DNA from: Pseudomonadota bacterium
Lineage (GTDB): Bacteria > Pseudomonadota > Alphaproteobacteria > Rhodospirillales > Magnetospirillaceae
Assembly: GCA_021781575.1 (NCBI GenBank)
Contig: JAJXWP010000024.1
Coordinates: 1-64,000 of the forward strand
Direction of reading: 5' to 3'
Length of the DNA: 64,000 nucleotides
The notes under the pieces are model-generated. The model ran no database searches and was not told the origin of the DNA. It saw only the letters and a program-made list of their open reading frames with translations. Made by a program: the position numbers and the translations under genes. Of the stretch, positions 17,467 to 26,071 are shown piece after piece. The stretch's first letter is position 1. Each line of letters starts with the position of its first letter.

Positions 17467-18438
17467 ATGGGCTTGACCAGACGCAACTTTCTCAAAGGGG
17501 CGGCCGCCGGCGGCGCCGTCGCGGCGTGCGCCGCGGCAGCCACCGGGCCGGCTGACGCCCGAGAGAACAAGACGCTGCCGCCGAAGGCGACCGGGCTCTT
17601 GTACGACTCCACCCTATGCATCGGATGCAAGGCTTGTGTCGTCGCTTGCCGCGAGGCCAATGATACGCAACCCGAATTCAACACCGCCGACAAATTGTGG
17701 GACACCCCGCTGGATCTGTCCGGCGACACGCTGAACGTGATCAAGGTCTATTCGGACGGCACGGCCGAATACAAAGACCAGGAAAAGGATGGCTTTGCCT
17801 TCATCAAGAAGTCCTGCATGCACTGCGTCGACCCGTCCTGTGTCTCGGTCTGCCCCGTATCGGCCATGCGAAAGGACACCGAAACCGGGATCGTCAGGAA
17901 CGACCCGTCGGCGTGCATCGGCTGTCGCTACTGCGTCGCCGCCTGTCCGTTCGGCGTTCCCCGCTTTCAGTTCGACCGCGCTTTCCCGCGCATCCGCAAA
18001 TGCGAGCAGTGCTCGGAGCGCCAGGCGCAAGGGAAGATTCCCGCCTGTGCCGAAGTCTGCCCGACCGGTGCTACGCTGTTCGGGCCGGTCGGCGCCCTCA
18101 GGGACGAGGCCGAGCGCCGCCGGGCGCTGACCGCCGGTCAGGTAACCACCTTCTCCCGCAAGACGGTGGGATCGGACGACGTTCACGAAAAGCCGGTCGC
18201 CGCCTATGTGCCGCACACCTACGGCATGACCGAGATGGGGGGCACGCAGATGCTGATGCTGGCCGGCGTGCCGTTCGACAAGCTGGGCTACCCGGCCCTG
18301 CGCCAGAGATCCTACGCCGCCGAGTCGGAGACCCTGCAGGGCACCGTCTACAAAGGCATGCTGGCTCCAGCGGTGCTGCTGGGCGGACTGCTCTATGTCG
18401 CCCACAAGAACACCGACAATGATCACGAGGAGGACTGA
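17467..18438 (+). CDS. hybA: Hydrogenase electron-transfer ferredoxin-like subunit HybA
   Basis: This 323-residue protein has a twin-arginine signal (LTRRNFLKGA) and four cysteine groups for [4Fe-4S] clusters: CIGCKACVVAC, CMHCVDPSCVSVCP, CIGCRYCVAACPFG and the later CEQC with CAEVCPTGA. A hydrophobic segment near the end (MLAPAVLLGGLLYVA) could anchor it. HybA passes electrons from HybO to HybB at the periplasmic face. It starts 4 bp after the hybO stop. Confidence 0.94.
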   Translation: MGLTRRNFLKGAAAGGAVAACAAAATGPADARENKTLPPKATGLLYDSTLCIGCKACVVACREANDTQPEFNTADKLWDTPLDLSGDTLNVIKVYSDGTAEYKDQEKDGFAFIKKSCMHCVDPSCVSVCPVSAMRKDTETGIVRNDPSACIGCRYCVAACPFGVPRFQFDRAFPRIRKCEQCSERQAQGKIPACAEVCPTGATLFGPVGALRDEAERRRALTAGQVTTFSRKTVGSDDVHEKPVAAYVPHTYGMTEMGGTQMLMLAGVPFDKLGYPALRQRSYAAESETLQGTVYKGMLAPAVLLGGLLYVAHKNTDNDHEED

Positions 18439-18441
18439 GCC

Positions 18442-19620
18442 ATGTCGAAGCACGCTCCTCTCGGTGGATCTGTCGCCAGCACGACCACGATCATCGCGGC
18501 GGCTCTCGCCGCCATCATGGTGGTGGTTGTGGGCTACCGGTTCGTTTTCGGCCTCGGCGCCGTCACCCATTTGAGCAACGGCTACCCGTGGGGCATCTGG
18601 ATCGCCTACGATGTGGTCATCGGCACCGCTTTCGCCTGTGGCGGCTATGCCATGGCGCTGGTGGTCTACATCCTGAACAAAGGTCAATACCACCCGCTGG
18701 TGCGCCCGGCGCTGCTTGCCAGCATGTTCGGCTACACCCTGGGCGGCGTCTCGGTCATCTTCGACATCGGCCGGTACTGGAACGCCTGGCATCTGCTGAC
18801 GCCCGGCTTTGCCAACCCCACTTCGGTGATGCTCGAGGTGGCGCTTTGCATCATGGCCTACGTGGTGGTGATGTGGATCGAGTTCACCCCGGTCTTCGCC
18901 GAGAAGTGGGCGAGCGCCGACACCAAGCGCAAGCTCAACAAGGTCCTGTTTGTTTTCATTGCTCTCGGGGTCCTACTGCCGACCATGCATCAATCCTCGC
19001 TGGGTAGCATGCTGGTGGCGTTTGGCTTCTGGATTCATCCGCTGTGGCAGACCGATCTGCTGCCGCTTCTTTACCTGATATCGGCGCTCGCCATGGGCTA
19101 TTCCATCGTCATCTTCGAGGCGACACTGGTGACAGCGGCCTACAGGCGCCCCAGCGAAGCCCGGCTGCTCGGCTCGCTGAGCAAGTACATCCTCTGGCTG
19201 CTGGTGGCATTCCTGGTCATCCGGTGGGGCGATATCATCGCCGAGGGCAAGCTCCGCTTGGCCTTTTCATCGCGCGGGCTATCCTGGATGCTGCTGCTGG
19301 AGACCGCCCTGTTCCTTTTGCCCGTGGCGCTGCTTGGCAGCGCCGAGCGGCGGGCCTCGGGCCGATGCCTGTTCATCGCCGCCGTATCGATGCTGCTGGG
19401 CGGTGCCTTGTACCGTATCGACGGTTACCTGGTCGCCTATGTGCGGCCCGGCTGGCACTACTTCCCGTCCCTCGGTGAATTGCTGACCACGGTCGGTGTC
19501 GTGGCGTTGGAAGTGCTCGCCTACATCGTGTTCGTCAAACGGCTGCCGGTTCTTCACTCGGTAGCATCACCAAAAGACAATCTGCGGGCCCCTGACGTGG
19601 CCGCGACGACCAGCAAGTAA
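18442..19620 (+). CDS. hybB: Hydrogenase membrane subunit HybB (NrfD family)
   Basis: This 392-residue integral membrane protein has about ten predicted helices and belongs to the NrfD/PsrC/HybB family. It delivers electrons from HybA to the quinone pool, and in E. coli hydrogenase 2 it also couples to the proton gradient. Recognisable features are SNGYPWGIWIAYDVVIGTAF near the N-terminus and conserved charged residues between helices. The presence of this subunit rather than a HupC-type cytochrome b is a main reason for the Hyb assignment. Confidence 0.92.
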   Translation: MSKHAPLGGSVASTTTIIAAALAAIMVVVVGYRFVFGLGAVTHLSNGYPWGIWIAYDVVIGTAFACGGYAMALVVYILNKGQYHPLVRPALLASMFGYTLGGVSVIFDIGRYWNAWHLLTPGFANPTSVMLEVALCIMAYVVVMWIEFTPVFAEKWASADTKRKLNKVLFVFIALGVLLPTMHQSSLGSMLVAFGFWIHPLWQTDLLPLLYLISALAMGYSIVIFEATLVTAAYRRPSEARLLGSLSKYILWLLVAFLVIRWGDIIAEGKLRLAFSSRGLSWMLLLETALFLLPVALLGSAERRASGRCLFIAAVSMLLGGALYRIDGYLVAYVRPGWHYFPSLGELLTTVGVVALEVLAYIVFVKRLPVLHSVASPKDNLRAPDVAATTSK

Positions 19621-19632
19621 AGGAGAGTTGCC

Positions 19633-21339
19633 GTGGCAACCAGAATCACCATCGATCCGATTACCCGCATCGAAGGCCATCTGCGCATCGACGTCGAGGT
19701 GGAGAATGGCAAGGTCAACAAGGCCTGGTCCTCCGGCCAGATGTGGCGAGGCGTCGAGCAGATCCTGCTCGGCCGCGACCCGCGGGACGCATGGGCCATC
19801 ACCCAGCGCATCTGCGGCGTCTGCACCACCGTGCACGCCATCACCTCGGTGCGGGCGGTGGAAAACGCGCTGCAGCTGGAAGTGCCGCTGAATGCCCAGT
19901 ACATCCGCAACATGATCATGACGGCGCACGGCATTCACGACCATATCGTCCATTTCTATCACCTATCGGCGCTCGACTGGGTCGACGTGGTCTCGGCGTT
20001 GAAGGCCGACCCGGTCAAGACCGCCCAGTTGGCCGAAAGCCTGTCGGACTGGGAGAACAACGGGCGCCATGTGTTCATCGACGTTCACGAGCGTCTGAAG
20101 GGATTCGTCGGCACCGGTCAGTTGGGGCCGTTCACCAACGGCTACTGGGGCCATCCGGCGATGAAGCTGTCCCCGGACGTCAATCTGCTGGCGGTCGCCC
20201 ATTATCTGCAGGCGCTCGAGGTGCAGCGCTACGCCAACAAGATCGTCAGCACCTTGGGCTCGAAGACACCGCACATCCAGAACCTGGCGGTCGGCGGCGT
20301 GTCCAATCCCATCGCCACCGACAGCCAGTCGGTGCTGACGGTCGAACGGCTGATGCTGATCAAGGAGATGATCGACAAGCTGGGCGCCTTCATCCGCAAC
20401 TGCTACCTGGTCGACGTGTCGGCTGTCGGCGCCTTCTATGCCGACTGGACCGGGCACGGCCAGGGCATCACCGATTACCTGGCGGTTCCCGATGTGCCAA
20501 TGGACTCCGCCGGCACCAAGTTCATGATGCCGGGGGGCTATATCAAAGGCGGCGATCTGGCCAGCTATCACCCGATCAAGACTTTCGGGGACCCCTATTT
20601 CCGCGATGGCGTGGCGGAATCAGTGAAGCATTCCTGGTACAACTACAGCAACGGCGGGGCCCTGCATCCGTGGAAGGGCGAAACCACGCCGCACTACACC
20701 GACTTCCAGGATGATGGCAAGTATTCCTGGGTCAAGGCGCCGACCTTCTACGGCAAGCCGGCGCAGGTCGGGCCGCTGGCCCAGGTGCTGTGCGGCGCCG
20801 CCGCAGGCCACCAGCCGACGCTGACCTATCTCAACAAGGTGGTCGATACGGTAAGTACTCTTGCCGGAACCAGGATTCCCTTGACCGCCCTTCATTCGAC
20901 CATCGGCCGCCACGCCGCCCGCGCGGTGCGGTGCGCCGTGCTCTATGAATGCCTGCAGGCCAACTGGCAGGCCTTGATGGAGAATATTGCCAAGGGCGAC
21001 GTCAAGACCTTCAACAAGCCGGTCTTCCCCAAGGGCGAGGTCATGGGGGTCGGCTTCCACGAGGCGCCCCGCGGCGTGCTGTCGCACTGGGCGGTGATCA
21101 AGGACGGCAAGATCGCCAACTACCAGGCCGTGGTGCCGACCACCTGGAATGCGGCGCCACGAAATGAAGAGGACAGCGTTGGCCCCTACGAGGCGGCGCT
21201 GTTGGGGACGCCGATCGCCGATCCGGAAAGGCCGCTGGAGGTGCTGCGCACGGTGCATTCGTTCGACCCCTGCCTGGCTTGCGCCGTCCACTTGACCGAC
21301 CTCGAACACAAGACGGTCGTGCAGGTGAAGGCGCTGTGA
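19633..21339 (+). CDS. hybC: Hyb-type uptake [NiFe]-hydrogenase large subunit (precursor)
   Basis: This 568-residue catalytic subunit holds the nickel ligands in RICGVCTTVH and DPCLACAVH. After the last His it carries 15 residues (LTDLEHKTVVQVKAL) that the endopeptidase HybD removes after nickel insertion. The start is GTG at 19633 with AAGGAG about 9 bp upstream. The N-terminal motif ITIDPITRIEGHLRI is the family signature. It travels through the Tat system with HybO. It is the last structural gene and is followed by a palindromic repeat and then hybD. Confidence 0.95.
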   Translation: MATRITIDPITRIEGHLRIDVEVENGKVNKAWSSGQMWRGVEQILLGRDPRDAWAITQRICGVCTTVHAITSVRAVENALQLEVPLNAQYIRNMIMTAHGIHDHIVHFYHLSALDWVDVVSALKADPVKTAQLAESLSDWENNGRHVFIDVHERLKGFVGTGQLGPFTNGYWGHPAMKLSPDVNLLAVAHYLQALEVQRYANKIVSTLGSKTPHIQNLAVGGVSNPIATDSQSVLTVERLMLIKEMIDKLGAFIRNCYLVDVSAVGAFYADWTGHGQGITDYLAVPDVPMDSAGTKFMMPGGYIKGGDLASYHPIKTFGDPYFRDGVAESVKHSWYNYSNGGALHPWKGETTPHYTDFQDDGKYSWVKAPTFYGKPAQVGPLAQVLCGAAAGHQPTLTYLNKVVDTVSTLAGTRIPLTALHSTIGRHAARAVRCAVLYECLQANWQALMENIAKGDVKTFNKPVFPKGEVMGVGFHEAPRGVLSHWAVIKDGKIANYQAVVPTTWNAAPRNEEDSVGPYEAALLGTPIADPERPLEVLRTVHSFDPCLACAVHLTDLEHKTVVQVKAL

Positions 21340-21349
21340 GGAAAAATTG

Positions 21350-21433
21350 ACCACGGAGTGTACGGAACACATGGAGTTTCAATATTGAGCGCAGCTCAGT
21401 TATTATACTCCATGAACTCGGTGCCCTCCGTGG
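21350..21433. repeat. Nested palindromic intergenic repeat between hybC and hybD
   Basis: Outer arms CCACGGAG (21351-21358) and CTCCGTGG (21426-21433), middle arms ATGGAGT (21371-21377) and ACTCCAT (21407-21413) and inner arms TGAGC (21386-21390) and GCTCA (21394-21398) form one nested hairpin. The centre is AT-richer than its surroundings. A relative lies at 25981-26053 between hypD and hypE. This is probably a dispersed palindromic element, and in the transcript it could protect or attenuate the operon mRNA. Confidence 0.65.
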
Positions 21434-21458
21434 CAATGGATTTCATTTGGTGACATCG

Positions 21459-21938
21459 ATGCGCGTAGTAGTGCTCGGGATCGGCAACCTGCTGATGTCG
21501 GACGAGGGGGTTGGTGTCCACGCCGCCTGGGCCCTGCAGGAGGCCTTCGTCCTGCCGTCCGAGGTGGAGGTGGTGGACGGCGGCACCACCGGTATGGAAC
21601 TGCTGCCCGAGTTGGAGGATCTCGATCATCTGATCGTCATCGACGCGGTGCGCCTCGGGAAGCCGCCGGGGACGGTCGCGCGCCTGGTGGGAGACGATGT
21701 TCCAGCGTTTTTCAAGACCAAGTTGTCGCCCCATCAGGTTGGGTTATCAGACATTCTGGCGACATTGCGGTTCGCCGGGCGCAGTCCCGGCCGGATCGTG
21801 CTGATCGGCATCGAACCGGCGTCCCTGGAAATGGGGATGGCTTTGTCCGCCGCGGTGGCGCCTCGGGTTGACGAGGTGGTGGCGCTGCTCGTCGGTGAGC
21901 TGACGGCCATCGGATTGACGATGGAACGGAGGGCTTAA
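21459..21938 (+). CDS. hybD: Hydrogenase maturation endopeptidase HybD
   Basis: This 159-residue protein begins MRVVVLGIGNLLMSDEGVG, the fold signature of HybD/HupD/HycI proteases with its metal-binding Glu. It also has VDGGTTGMELLP and VIDAVRLG (Asp ligand) and a later SPHQVGLSDIL with the His ligand. It cleaves the HybC C-terminal tail after nickel insertion. The ATG at 21459 is preferred over GTG and TTG codons just upstream. Confidence 0.92.
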   Translation: MRVVVLGIGNLLMSDEGVGVHAAWALQEAFVLPSEVEVVDGGTTGMELLPELEDLDHLIVIDAVRLGKPPGTVARLVGDDVPAFFKTKLSPHQVGLSDILATLRFAGRSPGRIVLIGIEPASLEMGMALSAAVAPRVDEVVALLVGELTAIGLTMERRA

Positions 21939-21941
21939 GGC

Positions 21942-22187
21942 ATGTGCATGGCGATCCCCTCGCGCATCCTCGCCATCCATGGGAACAACGCGACGGTGGA
22001 ATGCTTCGGCATCCACCGGGTGGTCAGCCTGATGCTGATGACCGAACCGGTCGAACTCGGCGACTACCTGGTGATCCAGTCCGGCAGCTTCGCCGTGGAA
22101 AAAGTTGAGCGGCGGGCGGCGTTGGAGGCACTCGAATACCTGGCCACGGTGATCGGCCCGGTCGATGCGGTGTCGGAAGGCGCATGA
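21942..22187 (+). CDS. hybG: HypC/HybG-family hydrogenase maturation chaperone (first copy)
   Basis: This 81-residue protein begins MCMAIPSRILAIHG. Cys2 is essential in this family for carrying the Fe(CN)2CO unit with HypD and for binding the large-subunit precursor. A second member lies at 24624. Two copies suggest that this one serves HybC, like HybG of E. coli, and the other serves HupV or is shared. It begins 3 bp after the hybD stop, and its stop overlaps hupK by 4 bp. Confidence 0.88.
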   Translation: MCMAIPSRILAIHGNNATVECFGIHRVVSLMLMTEPVELGDYLVIQSGSFAVEKVERRAALEALEYLATVIGPVDAVSEGA

Positions 22188-23353
22188 GCGGTTGGTCCGG
22201 CGAGGGCAGCATCGATATCGACCTGGTGCTTGCGGCGGGAAAGATCGCCGGGGTGCGGATCGTCAACCGGCGCGTTCTGGGCGGCGCGGCGGTCGTCGTC
22301 GGGCGCCGCGCCGAGGAGGGACCCGGCCTGATCTCGCGGCTTTTCTCCGTCTGTCGGATGGCTCAGGGCGTCGCATCCGTCCGTGCGGTGGAACAGGCTG
22401 GCCGAGCGCCCGCCGCGGCCGGGCAGGAGGCGGCACGGCGGATGCTGTTGCTGGGCGAAATGGTCTTGGAGCATGGAAGCCGCGCCGCTTTCGATTGGCC
22501 GATTTTATTGGGAGAGCCACCGGCTATTGGGGCGGTCAAGGCGCTTCGTGGCGCCCTGACTGATCTGCATCGGGTGATTTATCCCGAGGGCGACTGGCTG
22601 CGCCCCGGCGGCGGCAGGCTGGCGCCCGATCTGGCGGGCTTGACCGAGCGGCTGGCGGCGGTGGCGGAAGCCCTGGGCCTTTGGGTGTTCGGGGGCGAGC
22701 CGGATTTCGACGGGCGGGAGTGGAAACGCTGGGCGGGACGGGGACGCACCGCCGCGGCGCGGCTGCTGGCGCGCCTTGCCGCCGAGGAGTTGGAAGGGTA
22801 CGGCGCTTCGGAAGTGACGCCTTTGCCGGAGTTGTCGGAAGAGGCCCTGGGAGCTCGGATGGCGGCCGATCGAAGCGGGTCCTTCCTGGCCTCGCCGGAC
22901 TGGGGCGGGCTGGTGCATCAGACCGGTCCCTTGGCCAGGCAGTCTACCCGGCCGGCGGTGGCGGCAATCATCGCCGAATACGGCCCGGGTGTTCTCGCCC
23001 ATCTGACCGCGCGTCTGGTCGAACTGGCCGCGTGCCTGCGGGAAATGCGAGACTCCTGTGGCAGCTTGTGTGACCATGACGGCGCTCCCGCTGCCGCCGC
23101 TGCGGCAGCGGACGGCTGCGGCTTGGCGGCCATCGAGGCGGCGCGGGGGCGCCTGGTCCATCGCGTCGAGTTACGGGAGGGAACGGTGGCACAGTACCAG
23201 ATTCTGGCCCCCACCGAATGGAATTTCCGCTCCGATGGCGCCCTGGCGCGCGGATTGGCCGGCCAGCCCGGCGGCGATGATCCGGCTTGGCGGGCCCGCC
23301 TGCTGGTCACCGCGCTCGATCCTTGTGTCGCCTACAGCTTGCGGGTGGCGTGA
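22184..23353 (+). CDS. hupK: HupK-like hydrogenase assembly protein (degenerate large-subunit paralogue)
   Basis: This 389-residue protein resembles a [NiFe] large subunit that has lost its metal site. The position of RICGVC reads FSVCRMAQ and the C-terminal DPCxxCxxH reads DPCVAYSLRVA. The end also has AQYQILAPTEWNFRSD, matching large-subunit sequence. HupK proteins are proposed scaffolds for the Fe(CN)2CO cofactor or chaperones for HupL during aerobic assembly. The gene sits between hypC and hypA with overlapping ends, so it is co-expressed with the maturation genes. Confidence 0.85.
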   Translation: MSGWSGEGSIDIDLVLAAGKIAGVRIVNRRVLGGAAVVVGRRAEEGPGLISRLFSVCRMAQGVASVRAVEQAGRAPAAAGQEAARRMLLLGEMVLEHGSRAAFDWPILLGEPPAIGAVKALRGALTDLHRVIYPEGDWLRPGGGRLAPDLAGLTERLAAVAEALGLWVFGGEPDFDGREWKRWAGRGRTAAARLLARLAAEELEGYGASEVTPLPELSEEALGARMAADRSGSFLASPDWGGLVHQTGPLARQSTRPAVAAIIAEYGPGVLAHLTARLVELAACLREMRDSCGSLCDHDGAPAAAAAAADGCGLAAIEAARGRLVHRVELREGTVAQYQILAPTEWNFRSDGALARGLAGQPGGDDPAWRARLLVTALDPCVAYSLRVA

Positions 23354-23694
23354 TGCATGAGATGGCGCTTACCGAAGGCATCCTGCGGCTGCTCGAAGAG
23401 CAGGCAACGACGCAGCGGTTTCACCATGTGCGCACCGTGTGGCTGGAAATCGGCGAGTTGTCGACGGTGGATCCCGAGGCGTTGCGTTTCTGTTTCGAGG
23501 CGATCCGCAGTGGCACGGTAGCCGAGGGCGCGGCGCTGGAGATCATCCGCACGCCCGGCCAGGCTTACTGTATGGACTGTGCGAACGCTGTTCATGTCGG
23601 ACAGCGCTACGATCCGTGCCCGGATTGCGGCGGCGACAGCCTGCAGGTGACGGGTGGCGACGAGATGCGGGTCAAGGAAGTGGAGGTCGAGTGA
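23353..23694 (+). CDS. hypA: Hydrogenase nickel-insertion protein HypA
   Basis: This 113-residue protein begins [18 protein letters not shown]. His2 is the nickel ligand of the family. A zinc site with two cysteine pairs is present (AYCMDCAN and DPCPDCGG). HypA accepts nickel from HypB and delivers it to the large-subunit precursor. Both ends overlap neighbouring genes by one base. Confidence 0.95.
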   Translation: MHEMALTEGILRLLEEQATTQRFHHVRTVWLEIGELSTVDPEALRFCFEAIRSGTVAEGAALEIIRTPGQAYCMDCANAVHVGQRYDPCPDCGGDSLQVTGGDEMRVKEVEVE

Positions 23695-24620
23695 TGTGCA
23701 CGGTTTGCGGCTGCGGCGAGGCTACATCCACCCATGCCCACGACCATGATCACCCAAGAGGTCACGATCACGATCACGATGACCATCACGGGCACCATCA
23801 CGGGCACCATCACGGGCAAGATGATGGGCACGATCATGGGCGCGACCTGCATTACGGCACCGGCCCGGCCCGAGCCCATGCGCCGGGAATGAGCCAGGCC
23901 CGGTTGGTCAAGATCGAAAAGGATATCCTCGGTTATAATGACGCCTATGCGGCCGAGAACCGCAAGCTGTTCGCCGACAAGGGAATCCTGGCGCTGAACC
24001 TGGTATCCAGCCCTGGGTCGGGCAAGACCACCTTGCTGTGCCGCACCGTCGGCGATCTCAAGTCACGCCTGGCGGTGGCGGTGATCGAGGGGGACCAGCA
24101 GACGACCTTCGATGCCGATCGCATCCGCGCCACCGGCGTTCCGGCGCTGCAGGTGAATACCGGCAAGGGATGCCATCTCGACGCCCACATGATCGGCCAT
24201 GCGGTGGGCAAGCTGGGGGTCGCCGACGATTCGGTGCTGTTCGTCGAGAACGTCGGCAATCTGGTCTGCCCGGCCGGATTCGATCTGGGAGAGGCGGCCA
24301 AGGTGGTCATCCTGTCGGTTACCGAAGGAGAAGACAAGCCTTTGAAATATCCCGATATGTTCGCCGCCGCCGAGTTGATGATCCTGAACAAGGTCGACCT
24401 GCTGCCGCATCTTTCCTTCGACGTCGACCGATGCGTGCGCTACGCGCGCAAGATCAACCCGGCGATCCGGCTGATCGAGCTTTCCGCCACCACCGGGCAG
24501 GGACTTGACGCCTGGTATGGTTGGATCGACGAGAAACGCCAAGCGGTGCTGAGCGACCGTGCCCTGGCGCTGGAGACGAAGCTGGCGGCCGTCCGGCGGA
24601 CTCTTGCCGAGGGGGCCTGA
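23694..24620 (+). CDS. hypB: Hydrogenase nickel-insertion GTPase HypB
   Basis: This 308-residue GTPase starts [10 protein letters not shown], a nickel-binding CxxCGC motif. A histidine-rich stretch of about 45 residues follows (roughly residues 14-60), encoded partly by a tandem 12-base unit near 23783-23819. It probably stores or buffers nickel. The G domain has the Walker A motif [14 protein letters not shown], the metal-site Cys/His in [11 protein letters not shown] and the specificity motif NKVDLLPH. HypB drives nickel insertion with HypA. Confidence 0.96.
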   Translation: MCTVCGCGEATSTHAHDHDHPRGHDHDHDDHHGHHHGHHHGQDDGHDHGRDLHYGTGPARAHAPGMSQARLVKIEKDILGYNDAYAAENRKLFADKGILALNLVSSPGSGKTTLLCRTVGDLKSRLAVAVIEGDQQTTFDADRIRATGVPALQVNTGKGCHLDAHMIGHAVGKLGVADDSVLFVENVGNLVCPAGFDLGEAAKVVILSVTEGEDKPLKYPDMFAAAELMILNKVDLLPHLSFDVDRCVRYARKINPAIRLIELSATTGQGLDAWYGWIDEKRQAVLSDRALALETKLAAVRRTLAEGA

Positions 24621-24623
24621 GCG

Positions 24624-24848
24624 ATGTGCCTGGCTCTGCCTGCGCGGATTCTGAGCCTTCAGCCGGACGACATGGCGGTGGTCGAATTGGGCGGCGTCAG
24701 CAAGGAAATCTCCGTCGCCCTGGTCGATGGAGCGGCGGTGGGCGACTACGTTATCGTCCATGTCGGCTACGCCCTGGCCAGGCTGGACCCGGAGGAGGCC
24801 GAGAAGACACTGGCTCTTTTCGCCGAAATGTCGGCGGCGGCGCCATGA
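24624..24848 (+). CDS. hypC: HypC-family hydrogenase maturation chaperone (second copy)
   Basis: This 74-residue protein begins MCLALPARILSL with the functional Cys2. It lies directly before hypD, the normal hypC position, and overlaps hypD by 4 bp. It forms the HypCD complex in which the Fe(CN)2CO group is made. The first copy at 21942 is more diverged and lies with hybD. Confidence 0.93.
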   Translation: MCLALPARILSLQPDDMAVVELGGVSKEISVALVDGAAVGDYVIVHVGYALARLDPEEAEKTLALFAEMSAAAP

Positions 24849-25972
24849 AATACATCGACGAATTCCGCGACGGCAAGGTGGCGCGCAACATCGCCGCCGC
24901 CATCGCCGCCGAGGCTACGGCCGATCGCCGGTACGCGCTGATGGAGTTCTGCGGCGGCCATACCCATGCCATCTCGCGATACGGCATCGAAGACCTGTTG
25001 CCGCCGGCCGTGCAGATGATCCATGGACCCGGCTGCCCGGTCTGCGTGCTGCCGATCGGCCGGGTGGACAACGCCATTGCCATTGCCGAGCGGCCGGGGG
25101 TGACCCTGTGCAGCTATGGCGACCTCTTGCGCGTGCCCGGCTCGAAGCGGCGCAGCCTGCTGAAGGCCAAGGCGGCGGGGGCGGATGTCCGCATGATCTA
25201 TTCGGCGGCCGATGCGCTCAAGATCGCCAGGGACAACCCCGACCGCCAAGTGGTGTTCTTCGCCATCGGCTTCGAGACCACCACTGCGCCCACCGCCCTG
25301 GTCATCCGCCAGGCCAAGGCGGAGGGGCTGGGCAACTTCTCGGTGTTCTGCAACCATGTGCTGACCCCGGCGGCGATTTCCAACATCCTGGAGAGCCCCG
25401 AGGTCCGCCAGTTGGGAACGGTGCCGCTCGACGGCTTCATCGGACCGGCCCATGTTTCGACGGTAATCGGCAGCCGGCCATACGAGTTCTTTGCCGAAGA
25501 GTATCAGAAGCCGGTGGTCATCGCCGGGTTCGAACCTCTCGACGTGCTGCAGGCCATTCTCATGCTGGTCCGCCAGTTGAACGAGGGACGCTTCGACGTC
25601 GAGAACGAGTTCAGTCGGGCCGTCACCCGTGAGGGCAATCGCAAGGCCCAGGCCCTGGTGGCCGAAGTGTTCGAACTGCGCCGCGTCTTCGAATGGCGCG
25701 GCCTAGGCATGGTTCCCTATAGCGCGCTGGCCATCAAGGAGGAGTTCGCCCGATGGGACGCCGAACGGCGCTTTGCCGTGGAAGCGGTCTCCGTGCCCGA
25801 CGTCAGGGCCTGTGAATGCGGAGCCATTCTGCGTGGGCTGAAAAAGCCTGCCGATTGCCGCCTGTTCGGCACCGCCTGCACCCCGGAAAGCCCGATGGGC
25901 TCCTGCATGGTCTCGGCCGAAGGCGCCTGCGCCGCGTATTGGACTTACGGCCGCTTCCGGCAAGTAAGTTGA
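24845..25972 (+). CDS. hypD: Hydrogenase Fe-cofactor assembly protein HypD
   Basis: This 375-residue Fe-S protein is the scaffold for Fe(CN)2CO assembly. Visible signatures include MEFCGGHTHAI, HGPGCPVCVLPIG and GFETTTAPTALV. The cysteine-rich C-terminal part, with CECG, CRLFGTACTP and GSCMVSAEGAC, holds the [4Fe-4S] cluster. It works with HypC and HypE in the cytoplasm. It ends about 100 bp before hypE, and a palindromic repeat lies between. Confidence 0.95.
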   Translation: MKYIDEFRDGKVARNIAAAIAAEATADRRYALMEFCGGHTHAISRYGIEDLLPPAVQMIHGPGCPVCVLPIGRVDNAIAIAERPGVTLCSYGDLLRVPGSKRRSLLKAKAAGADVRMIYSAADALKIARDNPDRQVVFFAIGFETTTAPTALVIRQAKAEGLGNFSVFCNHVLTPAAISNILESPEVRQLGTVPLDGFIGPAHVSTVIGSRPYEFFAEEYQKPVVIAGFEPLDVLQAILMLVRQLNEGRFDVENEFSRAVTREGNRKAQALVAEVFELRRVFEWRGLGMVPYSALAIKEEFARWDAERRFAVEAVSVPDVRACECGAILRGLKKPADCRLFGTACTPESPMGSCMVSAEGACAAYWTYGRFRQVS

Positions 25973-25980
25973 AGCAGTTT

Positions 25981-26053
25981 TACCACAGAGGCCACAGAGA
26001 GGAACTGCCGGGCGACTCTCTCTTTAATTATCTCTCCGTGGTCTCCGCGGTGA
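25981..26053. repeat. Palindromic intergenic repeat between hypD and hypE
   Basis: ACCACAGAGGCCACAGAGAG on the left (from about 25982) is complementary, with a few mismatches, to CTCTCCGTGGTCTCCGCGGT on the right (about 26032-26051), around an AT-rich loop. The ACCAC-GAG/CTCCGTGG arms match the style of the element at 21350-21433. It appears to be a second copy of the same dispersed family, again inserted in the hydrogenase operon. Confidence 0.6.
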
Positions 26054-26071
26054 ATAACACTAGGGAATAAA

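Noticed and set aside
23761-23850. Short tandem DNA repeat that could be taken for a CRISPR-like or regulatory repeat
   Set aside because: It is the in-frame His/Gly-rich coding region of hypB. Repeats are contiguous, with no spacers.
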